A stretch of DNA of 64,000 nucleotides, from assembly GCA_013350335.1 (NCBI GenBank), contig CM023534.1, positions 23,083,302 through 23,147,301 on the forward strand, given 5' to 3'. A program made the position numbers and the translations under genes. This document shows positions 1-11,115 of the stretch, piece after piece; position 1 is the first letter of the stretch, and each line of letters begins with the position of its first letter. The notes under the pieces were generated by a model that was not told the DNA's origin, searched no databases, and worked only from the letters and a program-made list of their open reading frames with translations. Source of the DNA: Chimonanthus salicifolius. Lineage: Eukaryota; Streptophyta; Magnoliopsida; Laurales; Calycanthaceae.

Positions 1-389
1 AATATGGAAGTTGTATGATCGTGGAAAACTCATTATTGAAGGGGATTCAGCAAATACAATTAAATGGGCTAAGGGCCAAAGAAGACCGCCCTGGAAATTG
101 ATCACTGTGGTTAGGGAGATCAGGTTGTTAGTTTTGGGGATGGAAGTTTCATTTACCAAGATCGGTCGGACAGTAAATGGAGTGGTAGATTACTTTGTCA
201 AGCTTAGAGTCACTGATCTATTCCTTAGAATTTTCCTTCTATTCAATTAGTGGAGCTTTTCTTGTATAGCTTATGTACTTTTGTTTTTTCCCTTTTTTGT
301 TTTCAGTCTAATCTTGTTAAACTTCTTTCTTATGTTTTTGTACGTTTCTTCTTTTAATATATCTATCTTCGTTACTGCTAAAAAAAAAA
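1..389 (+). mobile_element. 3' end of an L1-type LINE (RNase H tail plus poly-A)
   Basis: The reading frame at 11-250 matches the C-terminal half of the RNase H domain found at the end of many plant L1 elements: a GDS motif followed by KWA, PWKL, REI, and a final NGVVDYFVK that corresponds to the usual NGVADxLAK. It is followed by a pyrimidine-rich 3' UTR and an A-tract at 380-389. It closely resembles the end of the LINE at 9102-12852. The element runs off the left edge, so its 5' part and target-site duplication cannot be seen. Confidence 0.8.
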
Positions 390-401
390 CTCTAGATTTC
401 A

Positions 402-1300
402 TACTTGATTGAACCTGGGGACATTGCTCATGCGTGATACCCCCTAGTTGGTTTCATGGAGTCTAAGTGGGGTGAGATAGGGTTCGTTTGAAAGATATCT
501 TTTAGATGATACTTCTCGTAAAAAGTTTAATTCATTGGATTTTAAAGGCATGATTTTAGGAGTCCAAAATTAAAAGAGAAATTGTTAATCTAATGACGAG
601 ATCAATTTAGAATTAGTTTGAATTAAGTAGGCATCTAATTCACAAGTAGGATAGGGAGTGAGGGAGGTAAGAGCTGTATGTAGAGCCCAAGTGAGCCCAA
701 CTTCGGCTTTGCCTATGTGACCTTGCCCATGAGAACCCGTGGTTTGTGGATCCAATTAAATAGGTATTTGTAGTGCAAAAATAAAATAAATAGCTTATAT
801 TTTTGTTTAAAATTTTATTTAAACTCATCATTTAAATCTTAATTAATAATTGAATATCATTTATAAAATCTATATTAATTGCACCCGATTGAACCTTAAA
901 AAACTCAACTTTGTATTTAGACGGTTCAATACACGGGTCAATTTTTAAAACATTCACAAATATAGAGAGAGTTAGGATCTTCCAGACGATGTCACGTATG
1001 CGCGACAATGCCCCAGTGACCCACATGGGTGAGAGTATAAGGGTTGAGGTGGGATCCATTTGAAAAAAAAAATTCAGATAATGCTTTTTATAAAAAATCA
1101 GTTTCTTCGAATTTCAAAAGCCAAAAAATCAAGAGCCACGTTTTAATGAATTTCAATCCAACAATGTCGTCAATTCAAATGGATTGAAATTGAATAATGA
1201 TTCAATTCATAGTGTAAGGTGTGAGGGAGATTCGGGTGTGAGTGGAGCCCAATCAGGCCCCAAAATGGCATTATCGCCCATGAGATCCTGCATATAACAA
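402..1300. repeat. Two diverged copies of an unclassified repeat
   Basis: The stretches 402-740 and 975-1293 share the same order of short blocks: a gggtgaga block, a gtttgaaa block, a block like gatgatgctttttgtaaaaa, a ggattttaaaag block, and then gagcccaa...cccatgagaaccc. A third, shorter relative lies at 21005-21185. There is no coding potential. Similarity was judged by eye and is modest. Confidence 0.4.
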
Positions 1301-1521
1301 TTTAGACACTTGAAAAGAGATCTGAATTTTGCCCATTACTGGCGCCAGGCATTCCCAAGAAATTGTGGCTGCCTCTTTAAATATAAACTGCAATATTGGT
1401 TCGCACAGGGTCTATACCATATTTACAACTAATATCCAATTTTTCATACTAGAAAGGGGTCACGCCCGACATATATCAACCAATATTTTGAATATCATTC
1501 AACCATTTACCAACTTCCAAA

Positions 1522-1546
1522 ATATATATATATATATATATATATA
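1522..1546. repeat. (AT)n microsatellite
   Basis: About 12 AT units. Confidence 0.95.
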
Positions 1547-2254
1547 ATGACAAAGAAACTTAAGACCCTTGTCTCTTTCTTAGTATAAAGGTATTAGTAA
1601 AACTCTGAATACACTCTCACAAGCCACGGGCATCAGATGACTATAAGATTCGAGCATAAGACCTCGTATCCAACTCCAACTCCAACTCCAAATATCATGC
1701 CACAATTTTCATTTCAATATACGGACTACAACCTTCAATAACAATTTATTTTTATTTTTCATCTTTTCCCAAAAAAAAGTTTAGACCAAAAATGAAAATT
1801 ACACTAGCCCGTGACTTGGAAAACCGTACAAGGTTGAATTGCGACCTTGATAGGGCTAAAGATGGCTCAAACACTTCTATACCCTCTAAAACAAGATGGG
1901 TTACTCAAGTTATGGAAGAACCCAGGGCAGAGTCGGTTCATTAAATAGGTGGTGCACTACTCCACGCACACAAACACCAGGGAGGTGGACGAGGGAGAGG
2001 GAGAGAGAGGTTTTGCAAGCTACACTATGCTATTGAAATCGATTTGTAGCCCTCCTTCTCAAGCTGTTTTGCAAGTGAGATGTCACCTGTTCTTGTAATT
2101 CTTCCATCTTCCTGAGAAATTAAAGACCATATTGACGAGAGGAGCCAAAAATAACTGAATCAACTAGTGAATTCGAACTAGATTTGCAACAACACGATGC
2201 TGAAACACCTTCAAGTTTCATTAAGGAATATCTACAAATTAACTTCTCAAAGCT
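1547..2254. other. Non-coding, nothing recognised
   Basis: AT-rich DNA with no long reading frame, no terminal repeats and no splice-consistent coding blocks that I can identify. Confidence 0.5.
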
Positions 2255-2485
2255 ACAATGATTTTAAATTATTTTTTTAACATGGGTATCTCCACCCCAC
2301 ATTGAATGTGAGATTAATCCCACCAGCATATGTAAACCTTCCAATCTATACACTAAGTCAATGGAAAGGAACCTCATGTGGCATGGCCTAAAGGGTTGGG
2401 CGAGAATCGAACTCAAGATCTCGCTTCACGAGGCGAGCGTCTTGACCGTCAAGCCAACCCTTCTCAAGCAACAATAACTTTAAAT
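2255..2485 (-). mobile_element. tRNA-derived SINE with target-site duplication
   Basis: Read on the minus strand, the element begins with a tRNA-like head. It has a box A-like TGGCTTGACGGTC (2444-2456) and a box B-like GAGTTCGATTCTC (2402-2414), the RNA polymerase III internal promoter arrangement. A tRNA-unrelated body follows, ending in GGTGGAGATACCCATG and an A-rich tail. The body (2270-2470) is flanked by 15-bp direct repeats, acaatgattttaaat (2255-2269) and acaataactttaaat (2471-2485), matching at 13 of 15 positions. A true tRNA gene is excluded because the second half does not fold back on the head and no acceptor stem is formed. Relatives of its 3' body lie at 3565-3660 and 14870-15017. 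Confidence 0.82.
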
Positions 2486-2910
2486 TCATCTTATGTGGGT
2501 TGAAAAAAGGAGGGAGGAAACAATGGGAGGTCTTCAATTCTCATTTCCCAAAAAGGACACTCTCCATAGTTTTACCCGGTGTGTGGATAGAGAGGTTTGT
2601 ACATGGCCCAAGGAGTTAGGTTCTCTCAAAGGCCTAAACACCTTGGTCTTCAAAGAAAAAGAAGGGGTGAGGAGTGGGTGGGGGAGCAACAATTATCTAC
2701 AAATCGGTGATAGAAACTCTCCAAGACCAATAAAGCCAGTTGAGCAGCCTGAGTTGACTCAGTTTGATCCCAAAAAATATCAAGTGGGGTGTAAATGGGT
2801 AAAACATTTGCAATTCTGTGGATATCCAACCATGCCCTAGATATTGAAGATAAAGAAAAGATTTTGGCATCATAAAAGGAAACTATATCAGCCAGCACTT
2901 CAACTGGCTT

Positions 2911-3168
2911 TTAGGTTAAAGCTGCTTCAACAAGTCGAACTAGAGATATAGTCCAGCTGCAAAGGTCCAATGGTTTCAAGTTGTCCCTCACCATGATATG
3001 GACGTAGTTGGGCTTGATGAACGTCCAAACGTCGCTGATAGTGTGTAATCAACAAAACGGAATTCTTGGGGGCCAAAAGACCATTGACAGCTTTAGCTAC
3101 ATCTTGAAGTGCATCAACATCCAAACCAGAATCAATTTCATCAACATAGCCAAATCCGACTCGAGGAC
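2911..3168 (-). pseudogene. ABCI6: SufC pseudogene exon 5 (Walker B to C-terminus)
   Basis: After acceptor TTTTTAG|GTC the exon starts VLESDLA, loses one base just before the Walker B aspartate, continues in the next frame as DEIDSGLDVDALQDVAKAVNG and LLAPKNSVLLITHYQR, and then shifts again after ITHYQRRLD, where the family has FIKPxYxHIM. At least three indels lie in this exon. A terminal TAA in one frame is at 2911-2913. The H-loop histidine (ITHYQR) is still present. Confidence 0.88.
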
Positions 3169-3564
3169 CTAAAAATAAGGAGAGATGACAGCAGAATAAG
3201 AAAAAAATCAACCAACAAGAGGGGAAAAGGCAATATAGTGTTTAAGTTGATGTCATCTACTTAATAGTTTGAATAATAATCCTATTACTCACAACATGGG
3301 AGAATTAAGAACATGTCAATCCATCCACAGTGACCAACGATAAGCCATTTGCAAGATGGCCTATGATACCCTGATACCCTCTAAACCTTATCCTCATTGC
3401 AGGATGTCAAAAGTAATCTGGATACCTGGGTAAACCTCATCATTATTGAACAACAATGAGCATTTGATCTAGTGGTATGGGATTTATTTTATCCCAGTAG
3501 CAGATAAGCAAAGCAAACAGCTGACAGACTTGCCAAAGGAGGTACCAGCAGACATCAGGATATA

Positions 3565-3660
3565 TAATATTTTTTCAATATCATGGGTATCTCCACCTCA
3601 ATTGGAGGTGAGACTATTCCGTGGATACATGAAACCACACAAAAGCCTCAGACCTTCTGT
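3565..3660 (-). mobile_element. SINE body fragment
   Basis: On minus it reads ggtttcatgtatccacgg, then tagtctcacctccaatt and gaggtggagatacccatg. These match the tRNA-unrelated body of the SINE at 2255-2485 and the copy at 14870-15017. The tRNA-like head is not recognisable here. It lies in intron 4 of the SufC pseudogene. Confidence 0.5.
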
Positions 3661-5347
3661 TTTCTCTTGGAGCATAGGTTAATGGTGATGATTTTTTAAT
3701 GTTATGTTTTATTTTATTTTATTTTATTTTGGTTTTAAATGATGATTTTGTAATGTTATGCTGAGTTTTAAAGTTTGGATATCTACTCCTTGAGGGTTAG
3801 GATAGTCTTGTTTTAGTTGCTGGTATTTTCTTTGGTGTTTTGAGGTGTTATTTAGTGGGTTGCATTCTTTTTCTCATCTTAATACAACTGTATCAGTTTT
3901 TTTTTTAAATGAATAAAACATAATACTCCATCTCTTTGTCAGCTGATGTAAACTTGTAGTACACTAGTACTGAACTACTAATATCAAGATCCAATGATAT
4001 GGACATGGGTATAAGATATGCCAATTGGCAAGACATAACAGGCTCCATATTTCTGCTATTTTTAAATGTGTTTATGTATTACATATTACATTTCTGTCAT
4101 AAGATAAATATAATGTAAAGAGACAAGAATACAATATGAAATAAGAACTCAATGGCAGATGACTCAGTAAAATATGAGTCTTTCTTGCCAGTAAAATCTA
4201 TTGTAAGATCATTTTAGTGAGTTGTGGCTCTAGCGTGCCACTTGGCTTTTATTTTCTTGCTTTTTGGGGTCTATTCTTTTTCCTCTATCAATAAAATGGT
4301 TACTTCAAAAAAACCAGAGAGAAGAAGAAAAAGAACTAATAAGTAAATGTTCTAACTCTCTGTTAAAATGGTCAGACCAACTTTTCTTTGCTATTTTTTA
4401 GGTTCTTATCATCATCATCAAGACACCTTTTGCATCTAACTAGGATAGGCTTTCTAATTTCTGCTTTTCCATAAAACCTATCAAAAAACATGTCTTCCAT
4501 CACTCAATTAATTAATCCTTTCATCACCACATTTATCCAAGTCTTTAATGGCATAGTACCTATAGATCTTTGCACGAGATTAGGGCAAGTATAATTCATT
4601 GGGATTTGGCTCTGGATCAGTTATGAAGATCTCCTATGGAGATCATCCAAGGCAGCTAGTGTTCTATTTCATACATCTGGTTTTTTTATGTTTCAGTTGT
4701 ATGTGTTGCTTCTTTTTTTTTGAAAGATATGTGTTGCTTCTTTTTAGCTAGGGCCCAATACCTCACTAGACCCTAATGCTATTTTTGTAACTTGCTGTCC
4801 TTTTTGGCATCAATATAGCATTTTGTCACTATATATACATGGTATCTTCTACTTGCACCTTTCAATTCTTTGAAATAGGGCTTCTTTGGTCTTTTATCAT
4901 GTGCACAAACCATCTTAAATTGCTCAGCTTTTTTTACATTGCAGTAACATTTATGCTTCCACTAATGCACTCATTTCTAAGTCTTTATCTTTTATTGTTA
5001 TGCCTCACAACTATCTTAACATACACATTTCCTTAAATAATAACCATCTTCTCTTCATCACTCAACATTCAGCGTCACGCAGCATTGTGACTAACTTGTC
5101 TTATAGAAATGACCTCTTGATCAACGTGAAATTCTTCCATCACACAACATTCCATTAGCTTGCCTATACTTACCCACTATGCGCTAATACTACCAGCATA
5201 TGCAAACAACTAAAGTCTTTTTTATGACTTCTTATGGCAAAAGTATCAATCCTTTTTTCAAGAAAAAATGAAGAATCTTTAGCTTTCCACGAAAAGAATT
5301 ATAAAAGTAATGCAGAAAAGGGCAAAATGAATATCCTGCATCCATAC
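3661..5347. other. Intron 4 of SufC pseudogene, with possible LINE 3' tails
   Basis: There is no coding signal. Two pyrimidine-rich stretches ending in A- or T-rich tails (about 3780-3910 and 4200-4310) resemble LINE 3' UTRs such as those ending at 389 and 12852. The likeness is compositional and they are not firmly assigned. The rest is AT-rich intron. Confidence 0.35.
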
Positions 5348-5471
5348 CGCAAGTTGCAAAATTTCATTGCGCTTCTTTTCACCACTGCTGAAGCCTTCAT
5401 TTACATTACGGTCAAGAAAGTTTGGATTCATATTAACAGGAGCAAGTTTAGGAGATGGAAATCCATAGTAA
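5348..5471 (-). pseudogene. ABCI6: SufC pseudogene exon 4 (ABC signature)
   Basis: From acceptor CTTGCAG|TT to donor GCG|GTATGG the exon reads as the SufC signature exon: [19 protein letters not shown], then [15 protein letters not shown]. It is 124 bp long where a phase-0 exon of 41 codons needs 123; an extra A at about the third base breaks the frame. The family signature SGGER is SSGEK here, so two positions of the ATP-contacting motif differ. Confidence 0.88.
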
Positions 5472-6349
5472 CTGCAAGATTAGAAACAGACCAATGATTC
5501 CGTAAATCTCATTATATATTGTGAAATGATCAAATGTTGTTATCTTCACAGTAGATTCTGTAACAATGAGTTAATCCACCATCTATTTGAGACAAACATA
5601 TTCAACCACTGGTGAAAAATAAATTACAAGTTTGAAGGATAGTGGATTTATTCATCCTCATGGAACCTACCATGAGGATGACTGCATATGATCATTTCTC
5701 ATAAATCTCCTGTCCAGTTGAGCAAATCCAAAAAACATAGATTCATGGATCCATAGAATATTTGAATAAATTTAAATAAATATTTATCTTGAAAGAAAAA
5801 CAACAAGCAAAATTACAATAATGAAATCAACATAAAATTTTATTAAAAACTATAAATATCATTTTAATATTTTATTTAGGAACAATATCACTCCAGCATT
5901 AGAATAATTTAAGAAGAATCAATGTCATAAAAGAATCCATGAATCCAACACAAGGAGTGCTCGACATTAAACATTGCCCATTTCAAAGAAACCATATAAA
6001 AAAGCTTGAGGTTGCAAGACCGAGCCACTATCTACCTTTCAAGATATGTAAATCATACTTTACATAGTTTATAATAGAAAAACACACACACACAAAAAGA
6101 AAAGCCTACAATAAGATCACCATCACTTTTAACCACTCTCCCTCCCTCTATCCATCCATCTAATAGTTTTTTCCTCCTTTCATCTCTGCATCCTCCATGG
6201 AATTAGAGAATTTGAATGCCTACATGACACGCTCTGCTTCTTAATAATCCTCAAATTGCGCTCTCCCTCTCACTCTACATATAACATAGTTCAACGGCCA
6301 AGACCAGAACCAAGACTTGGTGAGACTGGTCGACCAAGTGACTTGATAG
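5472..6349. other. Non-coding intron sequence
   Basis: Start of intron 3 of the SufC pseudogene. AT-rich, with a short (AC)n-like stretch near 6082. Nothing else recognised. Confidence 0.5.
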
Positions 6350-6354
6350 CCCAG

Positions 6355-7532
6355 TGATGCAGGACAAGAGGATAGGGTTACCCTAAATGCCTAAATGTGG
6401 TTCCTTAAAATTAAAAGGGATGAAAATAATGCACTTTAAATCTAAAACAGGCTGAAATTAAACTCCAATTAATATATGTAATTAATTAATATAAGAATTA
6501 CCACACATAATCATGCAACTACTAAAATCTGATGTGTTAATGGAAATAAATGGGTTAAAGGAAATGTGGGATGTAATGAAATTAATGGACACATGATTTA
6601 AATAAGCATATGAACTTTAGGCATGTGATGATTAGATAGGCTTCAATTGAAATAACAAAAGAGAGGGTACAAATGGGACAAGGAGGGGCTGCCAATGGGG
6701 TAAAGAGCTTTGAAGGCTTACGGAAGCAAGAAAGGAGAAGCGATGCCTGTGTGGCTTAAGTGAAGACCTGCGAAGGCTCGAAGGACCTGAAAAAAGGTGG
6801 ATAGGCAGATCTGGCTTGGGCGACAACAATAGAAGGGAGTAAAAGGTGCAGCGTGGCTGTATGGGCTAAAGGAACGAGGCAGCAGCGAGATGGGAGGTGT
6901 TGGAGTGATGACGACAAGCAGATCTGGGTATAGAAAGGTAGCAGCAACAAAGGGCAACAAGGAGATTGGCTTATGGGCCTCATGGCAGCAAATCTGGGTT
7001 GGGGAAGGGCTGTAGGAGGTTTCTGCAGCAAAGGGGACAGGGAATGGGAGTGACGAAAACAAGGGTAAAGGCTGTATGGAGGGGCAATAGGAGAGGGAAG
7101 GTCAAATAGGCCTTGGGACAGCAACAATGGGCAGTTTTATAGGTTTAAAGAAGAAAAATGAAAATAGAGAAGGGAAGAAGAAGAGAATTGAGAGATAGAA
7201 TATGTGTACCTGGATAGAGGAAGAGGCTTCTCACCTATTCCATGGCTTCTCGCCGTCCTCGATTTCTCACCGAGGTTCGTTGACTTCTCACCAACATGCA
7301 TGTGGAACAGTTCCTTGGAATGCAACCATCGAATTCTTCTTTTCTTCAATAACTGATTGCCCTAATGAGGCTTACAATGTATTTATAATAAACGCACCAA
7401 CAAAATGACGAAAATACCCTTAAGTGTAAAATAAAACAAAATACCCTCAAATAAAAATAGAAAATTACATCAAAAGACAACTAAATAAAATAAAATCAAA
7501 ATAAATCAATGTCGATCCAATGCTCCGCATCA
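6355..7532. mobile_element. Solo LTR, 1178 bp, with perfect 5-bp TSD
   Basis: The unit begins TGATGCAGGA and ends CTCCGCATCA, so it has the TG...CA termini of an LTR with short inverted ends (TGATGC/GCATCA). It is flanked by cccag at 6350-6354 and cccag at 7533-7537. There is no internal retrotransposon domain, primer-binding site or second LTR. The G-rich middle (about 6660-7130) produces long but meaningless frames on minus. Superfamily (gypsy or copia) cannot be decided. Confidence 0.8.
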
Positions 7533-7559
7533 CCCAGAACCCAGAAATTTATAATAAAA

Positions 7560-9101
7560 GTTCCCCTAAGCTCTTACTTATTACTCAGATTTGAGACCAG
7601 CCCCTCCTTAGCCAAACCATCTGCCTTAACATTGGTGGACCTGGCAATATAAAAAGTACTAAAAGCTTTTCCTTTGCATAATCACCCTGATTTCTTCGAC
7701 GATATCAAGGAGTCTCCATGGGCACTTGATACCTGCAGTCCATTGGGTAACAACAGAGTAGTCACCTTCCAAAATATCACCTTAATCACCAATTCTAACT
7801 CCTCCACCCCTCCCCATAGAGTATGAAGTTCCACTTCATTAGAAAGGCAGAAATGGACTTGTCCTGGAAAGGAGGCTACCATCTCTTCAGGTAGATTTCT
7901 CTACCTTGAATAAATGGAAACCAATTAGAGGTGGTTTCAAACCTCCTCCTAATGTTGATAATCCTTAATTGTCATTCAATGAAAATAAACCTTGTATATA
8001 TATGGTAACTCCTCACTCCTACAATCAAGCAAACTTTATTCAAAATGATCATATCTCTCTAGCTACTAAGAGTCCTACAATCCGGAAATGCCAATCCATG
8101 GCCTATGCAGGTCTATAAGGGTGCTCGCCTGGGTGTATACTCTGGGTGGATCCTAGCTGAATAACTGCTTGGGTTCCTCTCATCTTCCTTAAGAGTAAGA
8201 ATGATACCACCGCATCTAGTAGATTCTATGTCATTGCTCCTATCAAAATTCAGCTTGAGCCAACCTGGACTAGAAGGAATTCACTTAATGATACTTCTCT
8301 TCACCACCTGCTAAAGCTTCCCACCTCTTTCCAACCTCTTATAATTTCTTAGCTCTGAAAGCCATTAAATTCACCATCTGTCACCATAAAAGAAGGCACT
8401 GCAAATTTCATAACCTCAATAGCTTGAGAAAAGTCCCTGGTATCATTTCTGAAGACAATTATGTCAGTCATGCCAAAGGCACCATAAAATTGCCAGAACT
8501 GAGGCTTTCCACAGGAACTACTGAAATCTTGTCCCCATAAAGCTGCCACTCATTTATTACATGATTGATATCCAGAGGACCAAAGAGCAGGCTCCATAAT
8601 CTCCTGTCCAGTCCTTCCTCATAAACAAAAACAGAACCTGTAAGGATGAAGTATTTATTATCAGAAAGAATGAATTCTGAGATGGAACCAGCTTGCTCAC
8701 ATAGATCAATCTGACTGATGTCGTTGAGGAGGGAAACAAGGGATTCAGACAAGCATCCAAACCTAGTAGCACACCAGCTTTTCAACTTGCCCTTTAGAAA
8801 CTTCAATTTCTGATGAAGGATGAAGTATTTATTATCGGAAAGAATGAATTCTGCCCACCATTGCACAACGGGATCCAGAAAACATTTTTCTTATACTCTA
8901 ACATAATTCAAATTTGAAAGGAGTAGGCCCCCAAGACTCATCAAACGTATCCAGAACCAATGGCCAATGATTGGAGATAGGAGCGAGGGAAGGTAAATAT
9001 GTGTGAATCGGTGAAGAGACCTATCCAATCAATTGATACAAGAAACCTGTCAATCCGAGAGAGAATAGGCCTCTCTTGATCCATTAGACCAAGTAAATTC
9101 T
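7560..9101 (-). mobile_element. Decayed L1-type LINE, RT deleted (older LINE A)
   Basis: Read on minus, the order is: the C-terminal block of an AP-type endonuclease (FTWSN...SRIDRFLVSIDW, about 9101-8940), the linker KLKFLKGKLKSW (about 8810), a jump to zinc-finger/post-RT sequence (RRLWSLLFG, FRNDTRDFSQAI), then an RNase H domain (GWLKLNFDRS...GGIILTL near 8270-8190, LSNEVELHTLWGGVEEL near 7840, FYIARSTNVKADGLAKEG near 7640). The reverse transcriptase is missing. Stops and frameshifts are frequent. It was later interrupted by LINE B; its endonuclease frame resumes beyond 12868. Confidence 0.8.
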
Positions 9102-9819
9102 CAGCTATCTTCTGGTCTGCTTCTACCCCTTTGCCTCCCTCCCCTCTTGCGCTAGATCAACCTCCTTCGCCCCCCACCTATTCATCCTTGTCGCAGCTTG
9201 TGGTCTCGGGTACCTCCTTTCCTTTCTTTCAGTGTGATTTGAGTGCTTTCGATTTTTGGAAACCTTGTGGTTTGTTTGCTTCCTCTTTTTCTCAGGCTTG
9301 GCCTTCCTCCGTTGCTGCTCGGGTTTCCTCGTCGCCTCTGCTTTTAGGCAGTGCGGCTTCAGCTTCTTGAGACGTTTGGTGGTTGGATTGGAGTCTTTCT
9401 CAGAGACTTTTTGGTTCGTCGTCATTGGTGTCTTCTGGTGGAGATGATCCTTTTGGTCAGTGGGCACTCTTGATGCTGCTCCTTCCCTTTCTTCTCGAGG
9501 ATCTGCTGGTAGCATTTTCGACATCAATTTTCTGAGGAGCTTCTCATTGTCGTCTCAGATCTTGGTGTCGGGTTGCTGGGATTCTTTGCTTTGGGAGCCC
9601 TCTTGTTCTTCGGCATCATCAGTGGTTGTGCAGGAGGTGCTTTTTGAGGCCCGGGTACTATCCTCCCTTTCTTTTCTTTTCTCTTCCTCGCTGGGTGTTT
9701 CTTTATGGGGTTTACCCTCTTCTCTCTGGCTTTTGTGTTGGGTGTTATCCCTTCATTATCTTTTTCCTATTCCGCACTCGTTCTCTTGTAGTCTTGGCTC
9801 TCCTTTCTATAATCTCAGT

Positions 9820-10918
9820 TTAGCCTCAAGTATTGATGCTAGGTCCCCTTGTCCCACTTTGGATGGTATTGAATTTACAAGAATCAGTGGGCTGATGGCG
9901 GATTGGGTTGAGAGAGTATTTTCCTTAGAAGAGATTAGGGAAGATTTGGAGAATTTGGAAGGGGCCTTATGGTTTTAATTTTGCTTTCTTTTTAAGGCTT
10001 GCTGGGGAACTGTGGGCCCCGTTGTTTTCAGGTTCTTTCAGGAGTTTTTTCAGGATGATATTATCAATAAAGGTCTGAAGAATTCCTTTATTACCTTAAT
10101 TCTGAAAAGGGAGGGTCCCTCGGATTTGTCTCACTACCGCCCTATTAGCCTCGTTGGTAGTGTTTACAAACTTTTGGCAAAGGTGCTATCAGAAAGGTTA
10201 AAGAAAGTGTTGCTTGAGGTTATTGGGGACTCCCAAGGAACTTTTATCAAAGATAGACAAATATTGGATGGCGTCCTAATTGCTAATGAATTGGTTCATT
10301 TGAGGAAAAAGGAGGGGAAACCGGGGCTACTGTTCAAGATCGACATGAAAAAGGCTTATGATTGTGGCGAATGGTCTTTTGTGGATTATGTGTTTGAGAG
10401 GATGGGTTTTGGCAGTAAATGGCAAAAGTGGATGAGAGCCTACGTGGAGGATACCAGTTACTCGGTTTTGGTGAATGGCTCACCTTCGCCTCCAATAGCA
10501 GCAAAGAGAGGACTGCGACAGGGGGATCCGTTGTCTCCTTTCATTTTTACAATGGTTAGAGAGAGTTTGAATAGACTGGTGTTGAAGGCGAAGATGTTGG
10601 GTATTGTGAAAGGCTTTGAAGTTTGTCCTGGAGGCCCAGTGGTCACCCACTTGCAATTTGCTAATGATACCTTATTCTTCTGTGACCATAATAGATTGGA
10701 GGTGTTGGGCTTCCATGCGATCCTTAGATGTTTCGAGCTGGTCTCCGGATTGTGGATCAACTTGGGCAAAAGTACTCTCTTTGGGGTCATGGGAGAAAGC
10801 TTGGAGATCAAGGATTGGGCTGATATGTTAGGTTGTGGAGTAGGGAAGTTACCATTTACATACCTTGGTCTTCCAGTTGGAGGGAATCCTAGGTTCAAGA
10901 AGTGTGGTGGAAAAGATT
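9820..10918 (+). pseudogene. LINE B reverse transcriptase domain (inactive)
   Basis: One frame runs from the pre-RT linker (ADWVERVFSLEEI), through a TAA at 9976-9978, into the RT: LILKREGPSDLSHYRPISL, DRQILDGVLIANE, FKIDMKKAYD (catalytic motif A aspartate), RGLRQGDPLSPF (motif B), then QFANDTLFF where active L1 elements have FADD. The first catalytic aspartate of motif C is therefore asparagine. The final TYLGLPVGGNPR block is present before the frame is lost. It cannot encode an active enzyme. Confidence 0.9.
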
Positions 10919-11115
10919 GAGAGGAAATTGGCTGGGTGGGGTAAGAAGTATCTGTCCTTGGGGGCAGGGTGACTTTTATCAAGAAGGTGTTGACCAACCT
11001 CCCCACATATTTCATGTCTCTTTTCGAAATACTAAAGAGAGTGGCAAATACAATGGAAAAACTTTTCAGGAGGTTCATGTGGGGAGACTAGGAGGAAAAG
11101 AGAAAAGTTCACCTA

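Noticed and set aside
2390..2466. tRNA gene on minus
   Set aside because: It has A- and B-box-like motifs, but no acceptor-stem pairing, and continues into a SINE body with an A-rich tail and flanking TSDs.
6632..7127. Overlapping 65-123-codon frames on minus
   Set aside because: Proline/serine/leucine-rich frames produced by a G-rich strand within the solo LTR; no domain.
9123..9527. 134-codon lysine-rich frame on minus
   Set aside because: Low-complexity shadow opposite the C/T-rich leader of LINE B.
10458..11078. 206-codon frame on minus
   Set aside because: Antisense shadow of the LINE B reverse transcriptase.
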